Below the pieces are notes generated by a model that did no database searches, had not been told where the DNA came from, and saw nothing but the letters and a program-made list of their open reading frames with translations. 64,000 nt of DNA from MED-G78 sp964343355 (GTDB taxonomy: Bacteria; Pseudomonadota; Gammaproteobacteria; Magnimaribacterales; D2472), in contig CAYFJC010000001.1 of the NCBI GenBank assembly GCA_964343355.1, forward strand, positions 5,816 through 69,815, written 5' to 3'. Below, piece by piece: positions 1 through 9,700 of the stretch. Every line of letters begins with the position of its first letter. Position 1 is the stretch's first letter. A program made the position numbers and the translations under genes.

Positions 1-404
1 ATGCAGTTATCCATGGAGAAAAAATTGCCTTATTGATGGGAGTACCCAAATTAATAGTAGGTCTTACGGTTCTAGCTTTAGGAACGAGCTTGCCTGAGCT
101 TGCTGTAACGATAAGCGCTCTAGTTAAGAAGAAGAATCAAATGGTGCTTGGAAATATAATAGGTTCAAATGTTTTAAATATTGCAGTTGTAATGCCTATT
201 TTGGGTCTATTTTCAGATCAAACTTATGATGTCTCTATAATGACAAGAGATATGGTTGTAATGTCAGTTTTGACTCTGGTATTTGTACTAATAGCTTTAA
301 GCTTTAACTATAAAAATATATCTGCCAATATATATCGATTCTTAGGAGTCGCTCTTGTAACTGGCTATGTTAGTTATATTGTTATGCTAAGCGGACTTCT
401 TTAA
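1..404 (+). CDS. Na+/Ca2+ exchanger family membrane protein, C-terminal part (5' truncated)
   Basis: The reading frame is open from the left edge (first full codon at base 3), so this is the 3' part of a gene that begins outside the window. The visible ~133 residues contain the exchanger alpha-repeat signature ALGTSLPELAVTISA followed by GNIIGSNVLNI, which in the CaCA (YrbG-like) family lines the ion path. Three further hydrophobic segments follow to the end. It probably exchanges Na+ or K+ for Ca2+ across the inner membrane; the ion is inferred from the family. The 3' end overlaps the convergent downstream gene by 18 bases, so there is no room for a terminator. Confidence 0.85.
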   Translation, partial: AVIHGEKIALLMGVPKLIVGLTVLALGTSLPELAVTISALVKKKNQMVLGNIIGSNVLNIAVVMPILGLFSDQTYDVSIMTRDMVVMSVLTLVFVLIALSFNYKNISANIYRFLGVALVTGYVSYIVMLSGLL

Positions 405-812
405 GGGCTTGAAAAGTAATAAAGCAACTAAGCAAAAAGTAAAAGTTAAAATTTCAAATAGAAAAAAGGTATTAACCAGCGGTGGTGTTGAGGGTATTGC
501 GGCAAATATTATTCTTCCTGCAGCAATACTTCCTGTAAGAAACATTAAAAGTTGGAGAGAGATTTTCATATAATTTAATGAAAAAATACCAATAAAACAT
601 AAGACTCCAACCCCTAGATTTAAACCACCATATATCCCAGCAAGCTCAGAGTAGCCAATCTGGCTAGAGATGCTTAGACCAATATATTCAGTTATTGAAG
701 GGTAATCTGCATCTACTGCACTAAATAGTGGCGATAGTATTGCCCATACACCAATACCAAAATACATAAGTGTCATTGATAGAAGAAATAACCTAATAAT
801 CCAAATCATCAC
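387..812 (-). CDS. Small four-helix membrane protein, DUF4345-like
   Basis: A 141-residue protein with four predicted transmembrane segments. The pattern 'GIWA.LSP' near the N-terminus and 'ELAGIYGGLNLGVG' mid-protein resembles the DUF4345 family of unknown function (recognition from memory, moderate certainty). It is convergent with the exchanger gene and overlaps its last 18 bases. A second protein with a similar 'ELRAVFGGSLLAFG' motif lies at 11791-12186, so the genome may hold several paralogues. No function can be assigned. Confidence 0.7.
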   Translation of the reverse strand: MMIWIIRLFLLSMTLMYFGIGVWAILSPLFSAVDADYPSITEYIGLSISSQIGYSELAGIYGGLNLGVGVLCFIGIFSLNYMKISLQLLMFLTGSIAAGRIIFAAIPSTPPLVNTFFLFEILTFTFCLVALLLFKPLKKSA

Positions 813-872
813 AAGCTCCCTATTTTATAAGCAATAAGCTATATTACATGCTTATGAATTATTCTAATATAG

Positions 873-1370
873 ATGCATAAATATTTAACTTATTTATTAA
901 TACTGATTATAAGCATGAATGGATATACAGACTTTAAAAATCTAGGGCCTAATGATATCTTAACAACGCCTCTGCCCTTGCCGTATAACGAAAAAGTAGT
1001 TAAGACTTCTGAGCTTGATAGCTTTATTGATACATCTATTCAAAAAGGTAAGCAGCCAGTAATTATATTTGGTGGCAATTGGTGCCCTGATTGCAGAATA
1101 CTTGATGGCACTTTAGATATACCTACTATTAAAAAATTTATGCAGCAGCATTATCAAATAATGCATATTGATATTGGAAGATATGATAAAAATATGGAAT
1201 TAATGGATCATCTAGATATAGAGTCCAAGAAAGGTGTCCCAAGAGTAGTTATATTGGACCTTGAAAAGAATATTTTGAATACAGCAACAAGTAGTGAGTG
1301 GACAACGGCTAGAGACAGAAAGCAGCAAGAAATTTATGACTACTTTCAGAGGTTTGTTGTTATAAATTAG
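873..1370 (+). CDS. Exported thioredoxin-fold protein with CPDC motif
   Basis: 165 residues. The N-terminal hydrophobic segment (about residues 5-18) looks like a signal peptide. The thioredoxin-type active site is GNWCPDCRILD near residue 72, with a C-x-x-C pair, and a cis-Pro-like 'KGVPRVVIL' follows, as expected for the fold. It probably acts in the periplasm as a thiol-disulfide exchange protein; the partner is unknown. No clear Shine-Dalgarno precedes the ATG, and an AT-rich TATTCTAATATAG lies directly upstream, so a very short leader or leaderless mRNA is possible. It overlaps the convergent AMP nucleosidase gene by 4 bases at the stop codons. Confidence 0.8.
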   Translation: MHKYLTYLLILIISMNGYTDFKNLGPNDILTTPLPLPYNEKVVKTSELDSFIDTSIQKGKQPVIIFGGNWCPDCRILDGTLDIPTIKKFMQQHYQIMHIDIGRYDKNMELMDHLDIESKKGVPRVVILDLEKNILNTATSSEWTTARDRKQQEIYDYFQRFVVIN

Positions 1371-2140
1371 TATTTAAAGTGTTTGATCTCTTCTCCACTT
1401 TTCCCAATTTCGGTCATAGCTTTAATGCCTATTTCTAAATGAAGATCTACCCATTCCTGAGTAACTGCCTTATCTGATTCTTCAGTTTTTACGCCGTCTT
1501 GAGTTAGAGGAACGTCTGATACTAATAATAAAGCTCCCCTAGCTATCTCGTTGAAATGACCTACAGAAAATATAGTTGCAGTTTCCATATCTACTCCAAT
1601 CGATGTAGTCTGCTTTAAACGCTTAAGAAATTTCTTATCGTGTTCCCAGACTCTTCTGTTGGTAGTAAAAATAACACCTGTTCTATAGTCACTTTGTTTT
1701 TCAATAATAATATCTGAAACAAACTTATGAAGTTTGAATGATGGGAGCGCAGGCACTTCGGGTGGAAAGTAATCATTTGAAGTCCCGTCACCTCTTATGG
1801 CTCCTATAGGTAGGATAAAATTACCTATCTCAGAAGAATCTTTTAAACCGCCACATTTACCTAAAAATAAAACACCTTTTGGATTAACGGCTACTAAAAG
1901 ATCCATAATCGTTGCAGCATTTGGAGATCCCATCCCAAAGTTAATGATAGTTAGGCCTTCTGAATTAGTCGCTGCTTGCATAGCGCGACCTTCACCATGA
2001 ATTTCAGCGGAAAATCTCTCAGAGAATTTCTCTACATAATTTTTAAAATTGGTAACGAGGATGTAGTCCCCAAATTTCTCGAGAGGCATTCCTGTGTAGC
2101 GCGGAAGCCAGTTTTTTGCTATTTCTAATTTTGTTTCCAT
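1367..2140 (-). CDS. amn: AMP nucleosidase, short form
   Basis: 257 residues of the purine nucleoside phosphorylase/UDP family fold. 'NFGMGSPNAATIMDLL', 'GKCGGL' and 'GVDMETATIF' are the phosphate/ribose and base-binding segments typical of nucleosidases, and the start 'ANWLPRYTG'-like segment is characteristic of the short AMP nucleosidases. It would hydrolyse AMP to adenine and ribose-5-phosphate in the cytoplasm, in purine salvage or energy-charge control. It is much shorter than the ~484-residue E. coli Amn, lacking that protein's N-terminal regulatory domain, but agrees in length with the ~258-residue form of other phyla. It lies 85 bases downstream of the MFS gene and may be co-transcribed with it. 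Confidence 0.85.
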   Translation of the reverse strand: METKLEIAKNWLPRYTGMPLEKFGDYILVTNFKNYVEKFSERFSAEIHGEGRAMQAATNSEGLTIINFGMGSPNAATIMDLLVAVNPKGVLFLGKCGGLKDSSEIGNFILPIGAIRGDGTSNDYFPPEVPALPSFKLHKFVSDIIIEKQSDYRTGVIFTTNRRVWEHDKKFLKRLKQTTSIGVDMETATIFSVGHFNEIARGALLLVSDVPLTQDGVKTEESDKAVTQEWVDLHLEIGIKAMTEIGKSGEEIKHFKY

Positions 2141-2224
2141 CCATCATTATAACTTATTCGAATCTTTTTAAAAATTAGTGAATTAAGTCAATGTATTTAT
2201 AAAAGATATTATAGATAAAAATCT

Positions 2225-3493
2225 TTAATCAAATTGCTTAGTTGTACTCGCGAAAGTTAAATAAAAGGTTCCGCCAAATAATAAAATAGCAGATGAAAGA
2301 TAAAATACACTATCAAAAGAGCCAGTAAAATCCACTAAAAACCCTGACAGGGCCACACCCACTATCCCAGGAATCGTTGCTATAGTTGCGCTGATGCCCA
2401 TTATAGAGCCTGTATGCTTAGGACCTATATCAGCATGATTTACAGAGTAACCTCCAGTTCCGAGACCTGCACAGATATTAGTAATAGAGAGCATTATCAT
2501 TACGCCAATAATGGAATCAGTAGATGGAAGAAGACCTAACGCAAGTGAAGACCCGCCAAATCCAATAACTGTACAGGTTCTCCTAACAGTTAAAATACGG
2601 TGCCCTTTTTTAATAAAAAGGTCTGACAAGTAGCCACCTAGGTTAACAAAGACAACAGATACAATTGATGGGACTAGTATGAGTAAAATAAATGTAGCAG
2701 TATCCTCCTGATAACTAATTCCAAGCCCATCTCTAATAAAAATAGGTAGCCAAGATATAAGAACAAATAAAGGCCAACTTGCACAAAAATGAGCAACAAT
2801 AATTGCCCATAATGGTTTATTTTTTACCAATGTTTTGAATGGAGGAAGTTTTGGAGCTTTCTCTTTAGCTGGAGCTTCTCTAATAATATAATCAAGCTCG
2901 TCTTTAGAGATATCAGGATGATCGGTTGGTAAAGAGGTAATATTTCTATGCCAAAAAAAGAACCATACAACGCCAAGAGCTCCAAATGAATAAAAGGCCC
3001 ACTCCCATCCAAACATAATCATTATGATTGGTGTTGCAACATACGCAAAAATACTTCCAAGAGGTATTCCACTATTAGTGAAAGCTATAGCTCGAGTTCT
3101 TTCTTGATATGGAACCCATCTAGCATAAAGACTATGCCAAGCTGGAAAAGTAATACCTTCACCTAGTCCCATAAGGACTCTGGTAGTTAATAATAAGAAG
3201 AAGCTATGATGAGCTGCAGCCGGAGTTAGAATTGTAAAAAGAGACCATAGTAAAACACCATATCCAAGAACTCTTTTGCCACCATACCTATCAGCCAAGA
3301 ACCCACCCAAATATTGAGTAAATATATAACCTACAAAAAAAGAAGAAAGCACTAATCCAAGCTGAGTATTATCCCAACCAAACTGGTCTTGTATTTCTAC
3401 AGCAGCAACTGAAATATTGATTCTATCTATATAGCAGATGAAAACTGCTAGTGTTGAAAGTGAGATTAATCTAAAGCGATATGGAAAATTCAT
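2225..3493 (-). CDS. MFS transporter, anion:cation symporter (ACS) type
   Basis: 422 residues with about 12 transmembrane helices. The N-terminus 'YIDRINISVAA' and the loop 2-3 motif 'GGFLADRYGGKRVLG' are typical of the major facilitator superfamily, and the overall pattern fits the ACS family (hexuronate, phthalate or sialic-acid-type carriers). The substrate is probably a small organic anion but cannot be named from sequence. It lies in the inner membrane. The next gene in the same direction is amn, so a nucleoside- or sugar-related role is possible but unsupported. Confidence 0.85.
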   Translation of the reverse strand: MNFPYRFRLISLSTLAVFICYIDRINISVAAVEIQDQFGWDNTQLGLVLSSFFVGYIFTQYLGGFLADRYGGKRVLGYGVLLWSLFTILTPAAAHHSFFLLLTTRVLMGLGEGITFPAWHSLYARWVPYQERTRAIAFTNSGIPLGSIFAYVATPIIMIMFGWEWAFYSFGALGVVWFFFWHRNITSLPTDHPDISKDELDYIIREAPAKEKAPKLPPFKTLVKNKPLWAIIVAHFCASWPLFVLISWLPIFIRDGLGISYQEDTATFILLILVPSIVSVVFVNLGGYLSDLFIKKGHRILTVRRTCTVIGFGGSSLALGLLPSTDSIIGVMIMLSITNICAGLGTGGYSVNHADIGPKHTGSIMGISATIATIPGIVGVALSGFLVDFTGSFDSVFYLSSAILLFGGTFYLTFASTTKQFD

Positions 3494-3533
3494 TCAAGTT
3501 TATTTATTAATTTCTCAAACATCTTACCTGAAT

Positions 3534-3565
3534 CACATAATTAATATGTTAATAAAAATTATGTG
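3534..3565. repeat. Perfect 9-bp inverted repeat between tRNA-Leu and the MFS gene
   Basis: CACATAATT at 3534-3542 is the exact reverse complement of AATTATGTG at 3557-3565, with a 14-base AT-rich loop. It lies just downstream of tRNA-Leu (minus strand) and 41 bases upstream of the MFS start. It could be a processing or termination hairpin for the tRNA, but no clear T-tract follows, so a protein-binding site is equally possible. Confidence 0.4.
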
Positions 3566-3575
3566 AAAAGTTAGA

Positions 3576-3660
3576 TGGTAGGGATGGAGGGGATCGAACC
3601 CCCACGCCTTGCGGCACTAGGTTCTAAACCTAGCGTGTCTACCAGTTCCACCACATCCCC
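3576..3660 (-). tRNA. tRNA-Leu (UAG anticodon)
   Basis: Read on the minus strand, 85 bases fold into a class II tRNA. There is an acceptor stem GGGGATG/CATCCCT (the first pair appears as G-U), a D-arm region TGGTGGAACTGGTAGACACG, an anticodon stem CTAGG/CCTAG with loop TTTAGAA (anticodon TAG), a variable arm TGCCGCAAGGCGT and a T-arm GGGGGTTCGATCCCC. The long variable arm and the UAG anticodon identify leucine. The 3' CCA is encoded. Confidence 0.95.
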
Positions 3661-3713
3661 AAAAACTTGTTATCTTCAAAAAAAGTTGAAGAATTATAAT
3701 CCAATAAGTGCGA

Positions 3714-3754
3714 AAAATTAAATTATATTTTTATATATATAAATTTAATTTTTT
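3714..3754 (-). terminator. AT-rich hairpin, possible terminator of the giant lipoprotein gene
   Basis: On the minus strand, AAATTAAATT (which includes the stop codon of the giant gene) pairs exactly with AATTTAATTT downstream, and a run of five T follows. The stem has no G-C pairs, so it is weak. It is the only terminator-like structure between the 8-kb gene and tRNA-Leu. Confidence 0.35.
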
Positions 3755-6700
3755 ATTATCGTTAATTTAGATTTTGTATTCTTTGCCTCAGCTGCATTCT
3801 GTACTTTTAATTTAGAGATCATAGAAGATGCGCTTAGGCCTCCTCCGCTTGATCGAGTTTTAAGATATACACTTGTAGCCTCAACATCTCTATCAACTAG
3901 AGTAAAGAATTCATATTGTGATGTAACTTCAGGGTACTGCTCCCAAATCTCTCCTGTACCTCTAATATAGCCATCACTATCAATATTGGTAGAGAAAAGC
4001 CAATAATAACTTCCTATATCAATATCACTAACGTTAAAGGTTAAGCCACCAGCACCTAGCTGAACTCTCCAACCTTTATAATATTCGCCATCTTCATCAT
4101 AAAGATACGCTAGTACATATCCAATCTCCGGACTGGTTCTTTCTGCACCAGAAGAATATGTAAAGGTAACATTCGATTTAGTACCGTCGCTTAATTCGGC
4201 AATAATACTTCCAGTATAAGTACCATCAGGAACTTCTCCTCTTGTAAGAGTAACTTTATAAGTTCCATAACCATCGCTATCAACATCGATTGTTGAAATT
4301 GATGTTAGTGAAGAATTGGATGAAACTAATTGAGTAACAGTAAGATCACCAGTTCCCACTTTACTCACAGTTATTGTCTTTTCAGTATCTGTATAACCAA
4401 ATACAAAAGAACCAGGAGTTATGGTTGCATATGTAAAATCAAGTCCGCCATCAATTAAGTTGGTAAAGGCTTTATCAAGGTTTATTAACCCATAACCAAA
4501 TTCATCATCCTTGCCTTCTGTTCCTATGTCATCAGTAAAGAAACCAGATTTAATAAATGCTTCCATTTGAATAGCATCCCATTCAGGTTTTAACGCGTAT
4601 ATTAAAGCAATAGCTGCAGAGGCATGAGGAGCTGCCATAGATGTTCCTTGATAATAAGTAAGATTTTCACTTCCATCAAAAGCCAAAATACCATCAGACT
4701 GACCATCACCATTTAAATCAGTACCTGTAGTTCCACCTGGAGCTGCTAGATCTACTGCATCATTGTAAGTTGAATAATATGCTCTTTGTGAAAGAGGATT
4801 AACTGCGGCAACTGAAATAACATTATCGCACGATGCGGGATAACCCTTAATTCCAGGAGATTCTTCAGCACTATTACCAGATGAAGCAACAACAGTTACA
4901 CCACTATTAGTAACATCTAGAATTGCATTTCTATAAGCTGTGCTACAACCACCACCTATACTGCCTAAGCTCATATTTACTACTTTAATAGGTGCTGAGC
5001 CTGCGTAAACTTGGCCTGTAATATTAGGAAGTCCAGCAGCAAATAACATAGAGTTTGTAACGTCTGATTGTGAAGCTCCTCCACTAGGACCAAAGACTCT
5101 AAATGGAACAGTATGAATTCCAAATCCGTTTATATTATTTCCATCATTTGCCGCAGAAATTGTTGTAGCTACATGAGTTCCATGAGAGTTACTTGCAACA
5201 TCAACTGCGTCAGTAGGATCAAAATCATTATCAATAAAATCAAAACCGCCATCTAAGAAATGAGAGGTTGTCCATGCAGATGATGTTGTGTTTGGTGAAC
5301 CAGAATCAATTACAGCAACAGCAACATCTTTAACCTCTTGACCTGTTGCATTGAGAACTTTCTCTAAGCCCATTAATTGAAGACCCCACTGATAATCCCA
5401 ATAAGTATCTTTGGTAAAACCAAGTTTTTGATAAATCTTATTAAACTCGAGATTTAGTTTAGGATTAATATTTTTATAATGCTGGAGAATTTTCCATTGT
5501 TTTAAATATAAAACTTGTTCGGAATTATTAGCTATTAAATCTTTAGAATCTAGATATGTTTCACTTCCAAATATAGTTGAATATTCATTTTCAAGATTGA
5601 ATTCAATAACTCTTAATCCCATGAAATCTGAATTATCGATATAAGAAAGTTTTTGATTTAGATCTTCATTTTGATTAAATTCAGGATATATATCCTCATA
5701 GGTATCAAGTTTACCTGAGAAGGATCTGTAAGATATAAACTCTCCTTTAACAAAGGCATCTTTGGAAGGAGTAAAGCTTGTACTTGATGCAGAACCGCCT
5801 GGAGCAAGTAGTAAAGTATATTTACTAGCGCCTACGTCTTTTGCAACAACTGCATAATAAATACCAGAATCTGGAAGATTAATTTTTTGGTATTCATCTG
5901 ATGAGTCTGTAGTATATGAAAAATCAGTTATGACTCCATTTGCGTTATATAAAAGAAGTAGTGGTTTGTTAGTTACTATTGTGGTGTTACCGTCAGCATC
6001 CTCAACTTCTTGCTGATAATCTTCTACTGCAAGTTCAATCTGAAGTCCTGGAACAGTATCAATTTTATACCAATCTTCAGGGTCATCTCTTTGAACAGAG
6101 TTATAAGATACATTTCCTTCTGCATCAAAAATTACATTACCATCTTCATCTCTAACAATAACTTCGACAAGCTTATCACCAACAAAACCAGTAACTTCAC
6201 TTGGGGTTATTAAGGTTGCAGCATCTTCTTTCGTATTATTAGGCACCTCAGGATAACCAACACCATTATTCATAGGTGTAGGAACATCTCCATCTAAGAC
6301 TGTTGTGTTAGAGGTAAGAATGGTTTGTGTTAACGAGAAGGTATCTTTTAAATCTGTAACCTGAACGGTAAGATTTTGTTCTCTTGTTAAGCTATTAGTG
6401 GTGTCTGTTACTGTAAAAGTAAGTTCGTAGTTATTGTCAGCATCAGCATCTGTTGGACCTTCATAATTAGCACCTTCTAGAGCATTAAATCTCAAGAAGC
6501 CGTTGGAGCCAAGTAAAAATTCAGCTGCATCAGCACCAGTCATAGTTACATCACCAAAGTCATCACCCTCAGGATCGACAACTTCTAAAGTTAGAACAGT
6601 ATTATCATTTTCTTCTATTAAGAAAACAGCAGGAAGGCCTACAAACTCCGGCGCCTCTGAAACATCAGTAATAATTATGCTAACTGCTTGAGCAACTTCA

Positions 6701-9700
6701 TTGCTTCCATCTGAAATTACAACATTAATTTCATATGTATTATTTGTATTAGCATCTGTTGGAACCTCATAATTAGAGGTAGCTGCAAAAGCTAAAACTC
6801 CACCTGTTGATAGAGTAAAGTCATCCGCATCATCACCAGTTAGTGAGAATGTTATTGCATTACCATCAGGATCTGAAGCGCTCACAGTAACAACATCAAT
6901 GGTATTTTCTTCTAGTGTATAAGAGGACTCTAAATCAGTGAATGTTGGAGGATCATTTGTTTCAAGAACAGTAACCGTTCCTGATTTTGTTGAGGTATTA
7001 ACTGAATCATCTGCTTTTACAGTAAATTCATATACGTTATCACCATCAGTGTCAGTTGGTGATGCAAAAGAAGGACTTGAATTAAATACAATAACTCCTT
7101 CTGAAGAAATAGATAACGCAGCAGCATCTGCACCAATTAGTGAAAGCGTTGGGGTGTCACCGTCAGCATCTGTAACTGTTACTGTTAAGACTGACGTTTG
7201 TCCGTTAGAAACTTCTGTATTTGCAGCGAAGTCAGCAATAACAGGAGCATTATCATTAGCATTAGATACGTTAATGGTAATAGTTTGTGTTGCTGATAAA
7301 TTACCATCAGAAACTGTTGCTGTTGCCGTATAAGTTGTTTTTGTCTCGTAATCAGGCGCGGCTATAAAAGATAATTGTCCTGCTGCGCTTATAGATAATT
7401 CAGATCCTGAGATAGAGAAACTCATTGAGTTTCCGTCTGCATCAGTTGCTGTAACTGTTCCAATAGCTGTTTGGTTTTCCGCAGCGCTAAATGAAGCAGA
7501 TGAGGTAAATACTGGTGCGTTATCATTTAAGTTATTAATACTTACTGTAATATTTTGCGTAACTGAAGCCACGCCATCACTCACAGTAATAGTTGCTGTA
7601 TATGAAGACTTAGTTTCATAGTCAGGAACCGATGCAAAGGATAAGGCGCCGCTATCTGTAATAAGCAGCTCTGATCCCGATACGCTAAAGCTTAACGAGC
7701 TATCATCAGCATCACTTGCTGTAACTGTAGCTATAGAAGTTTGATTTTCATCCGAACTAAAGCTTGCAGAAGATGTGAATACTGGTGCATTGTCATTTAA
7801 GTTATTTACATTAACAGTTATAGCCTGTGTAGCTGATAGATCACCATCAGATGCAGTAACTGTTGCTGAATATGAAGATTTTGTTTCATAGTCAGGTGCT
7901 GTTACAAAAGACAAAGTGCCGTCTGAGGTTAAGGCTAAATCTGATCCTGAAATACTAAATGTTATAGACGAGCTATCAACATCATCTGCCGTAACTGAAC
8001 CAATGGTTGTTTGGTTTTCATCTGCATCAAAACTCGCTAAAGAAGTAAAGGTTGGCATCTCATTAACATCAGTAACATTTACAGTAATACTTTGAGTAGA
8101 TGAATTAATTCCATCTGTTGCTGTTAGAGTTGCTGTATATGAAGGAGTTGTTTCAAAATCAGGCGCTGTTACAAAAGTAATAACACCTCCTGAAGTTACG
8201 GCTAGATCTGTCCCTGAAATGCTGAATGTTATAGATGAGCTATCAACATCTGTAGCGGTCGCAGTTCCAATAGTTGTTTGATTTTCTGGTGCACTAAAGG
8301 TTGCAGAAGATGTAATCACAGGAGCGACATCATCAACATCTGTAATTGCTACTGATATAGCTTGAGTAATCGCGGTTGCTCCATCAGTTACTGTTACAGT
8401 GGCAGAATAGCTTGTTGTTGTTTCATAATCAGGTGCTGTTACAAAAGTTAGGATTCCTGATGAGGTTATAGCTAGCTCAGAACCAGTAATTGAGAATGTT
8501 AATGAAAGATTATCAGCATCAGAAGCTGTAACAGTGCCAATAGTTGTCTGGTTTTCAGCAGCACTAAAACTGGCTAAAGAAGTAAATACTGGAGGGTTAT
8601 CATTTAAGTTGTTGATACTTACTGTTAGATTCTGATCAGTTGTAGCAATTTCACCTGTAGCTGAAACTACAACTGAGTAAGTAGATTTTGTTTCATAATC
8701 AGTTGCTGAATTGAATACCAACACTCCAGAACTAGAATCAAGAGTCATTACACTAGCGTCAGTCCCTGAAAGCGCATAGACAACTGTTGCGTCGAATGGA
8801 TCGACTGCTAATACTGTACCAATTTCAGTTTGATTCTCATCAGCATTTAGAGTTGCTGGTGTAGAGAAAACTGGGCCCTCAACATCAACATCAGAAATAT
8901 TTACTTGAATATCTTGATCAGTTGTATTTACTCCATCAGAGGCAGTTACTTTTGCTGAGAATGAAGCTAGAGTTTCAAAATCTGGTCTTTGGCTAAATGT
9001 TAAAGCTCCTGAGTTAGAGGCACTTATTGCAGGAAAGCTGTTAGTGCTTGAGCTTACATCGCTACCCATTCCAGGATGAACGCTACAGTAATAATATAAA
9101 GCTGCAGGTGTATCTGCAGATACTGTGATAAGAGTAACTCCATCTGTTGAAGTATCAACACCGGCTGTATAAGCCTCGCCACTAGCATGCGTTCCATCAG
9201 AAGTTGTTGAAAATCTAAATGGGTGAGCTGTTGGATGTTCGAGTCTATAAGTTTTACCAACTTCAAGGAAAAGTGGTTTCTTTTGGGCTCCACTGATCAC
9301 GTAGACATTGCCTGATCCGCTAGCATTAGCAGCTACAGAAACTTCTATTTTTTGAGTAACAGAGTTATCTACAGAATAGGTAATTGTATTCCCATCATCA
9401 GCATCAGTCGTAGTAACTGAACCAATATCGAGTTGATTTTCAGCTATATTAAATGTTGTCTCAGATGTAAATACAGGAGCATTATCATTAACATCGATAA
9501 CACTTACAGAAATATCTTGAGAACCTGAATTTACTCCATCAGATGCAGTAACTGTTGCTGAATATGAAGTTTTAGCTTCATAATCTGGCGTATCTACAAA
9601 TGATAAAACTCCAACAGAGGTAATGGATAACTCAGAACCAGAAATACTATATGTCAGTGATTGAGTATCAGCATCTGTCGCTACAACAGCACCAATTGAA

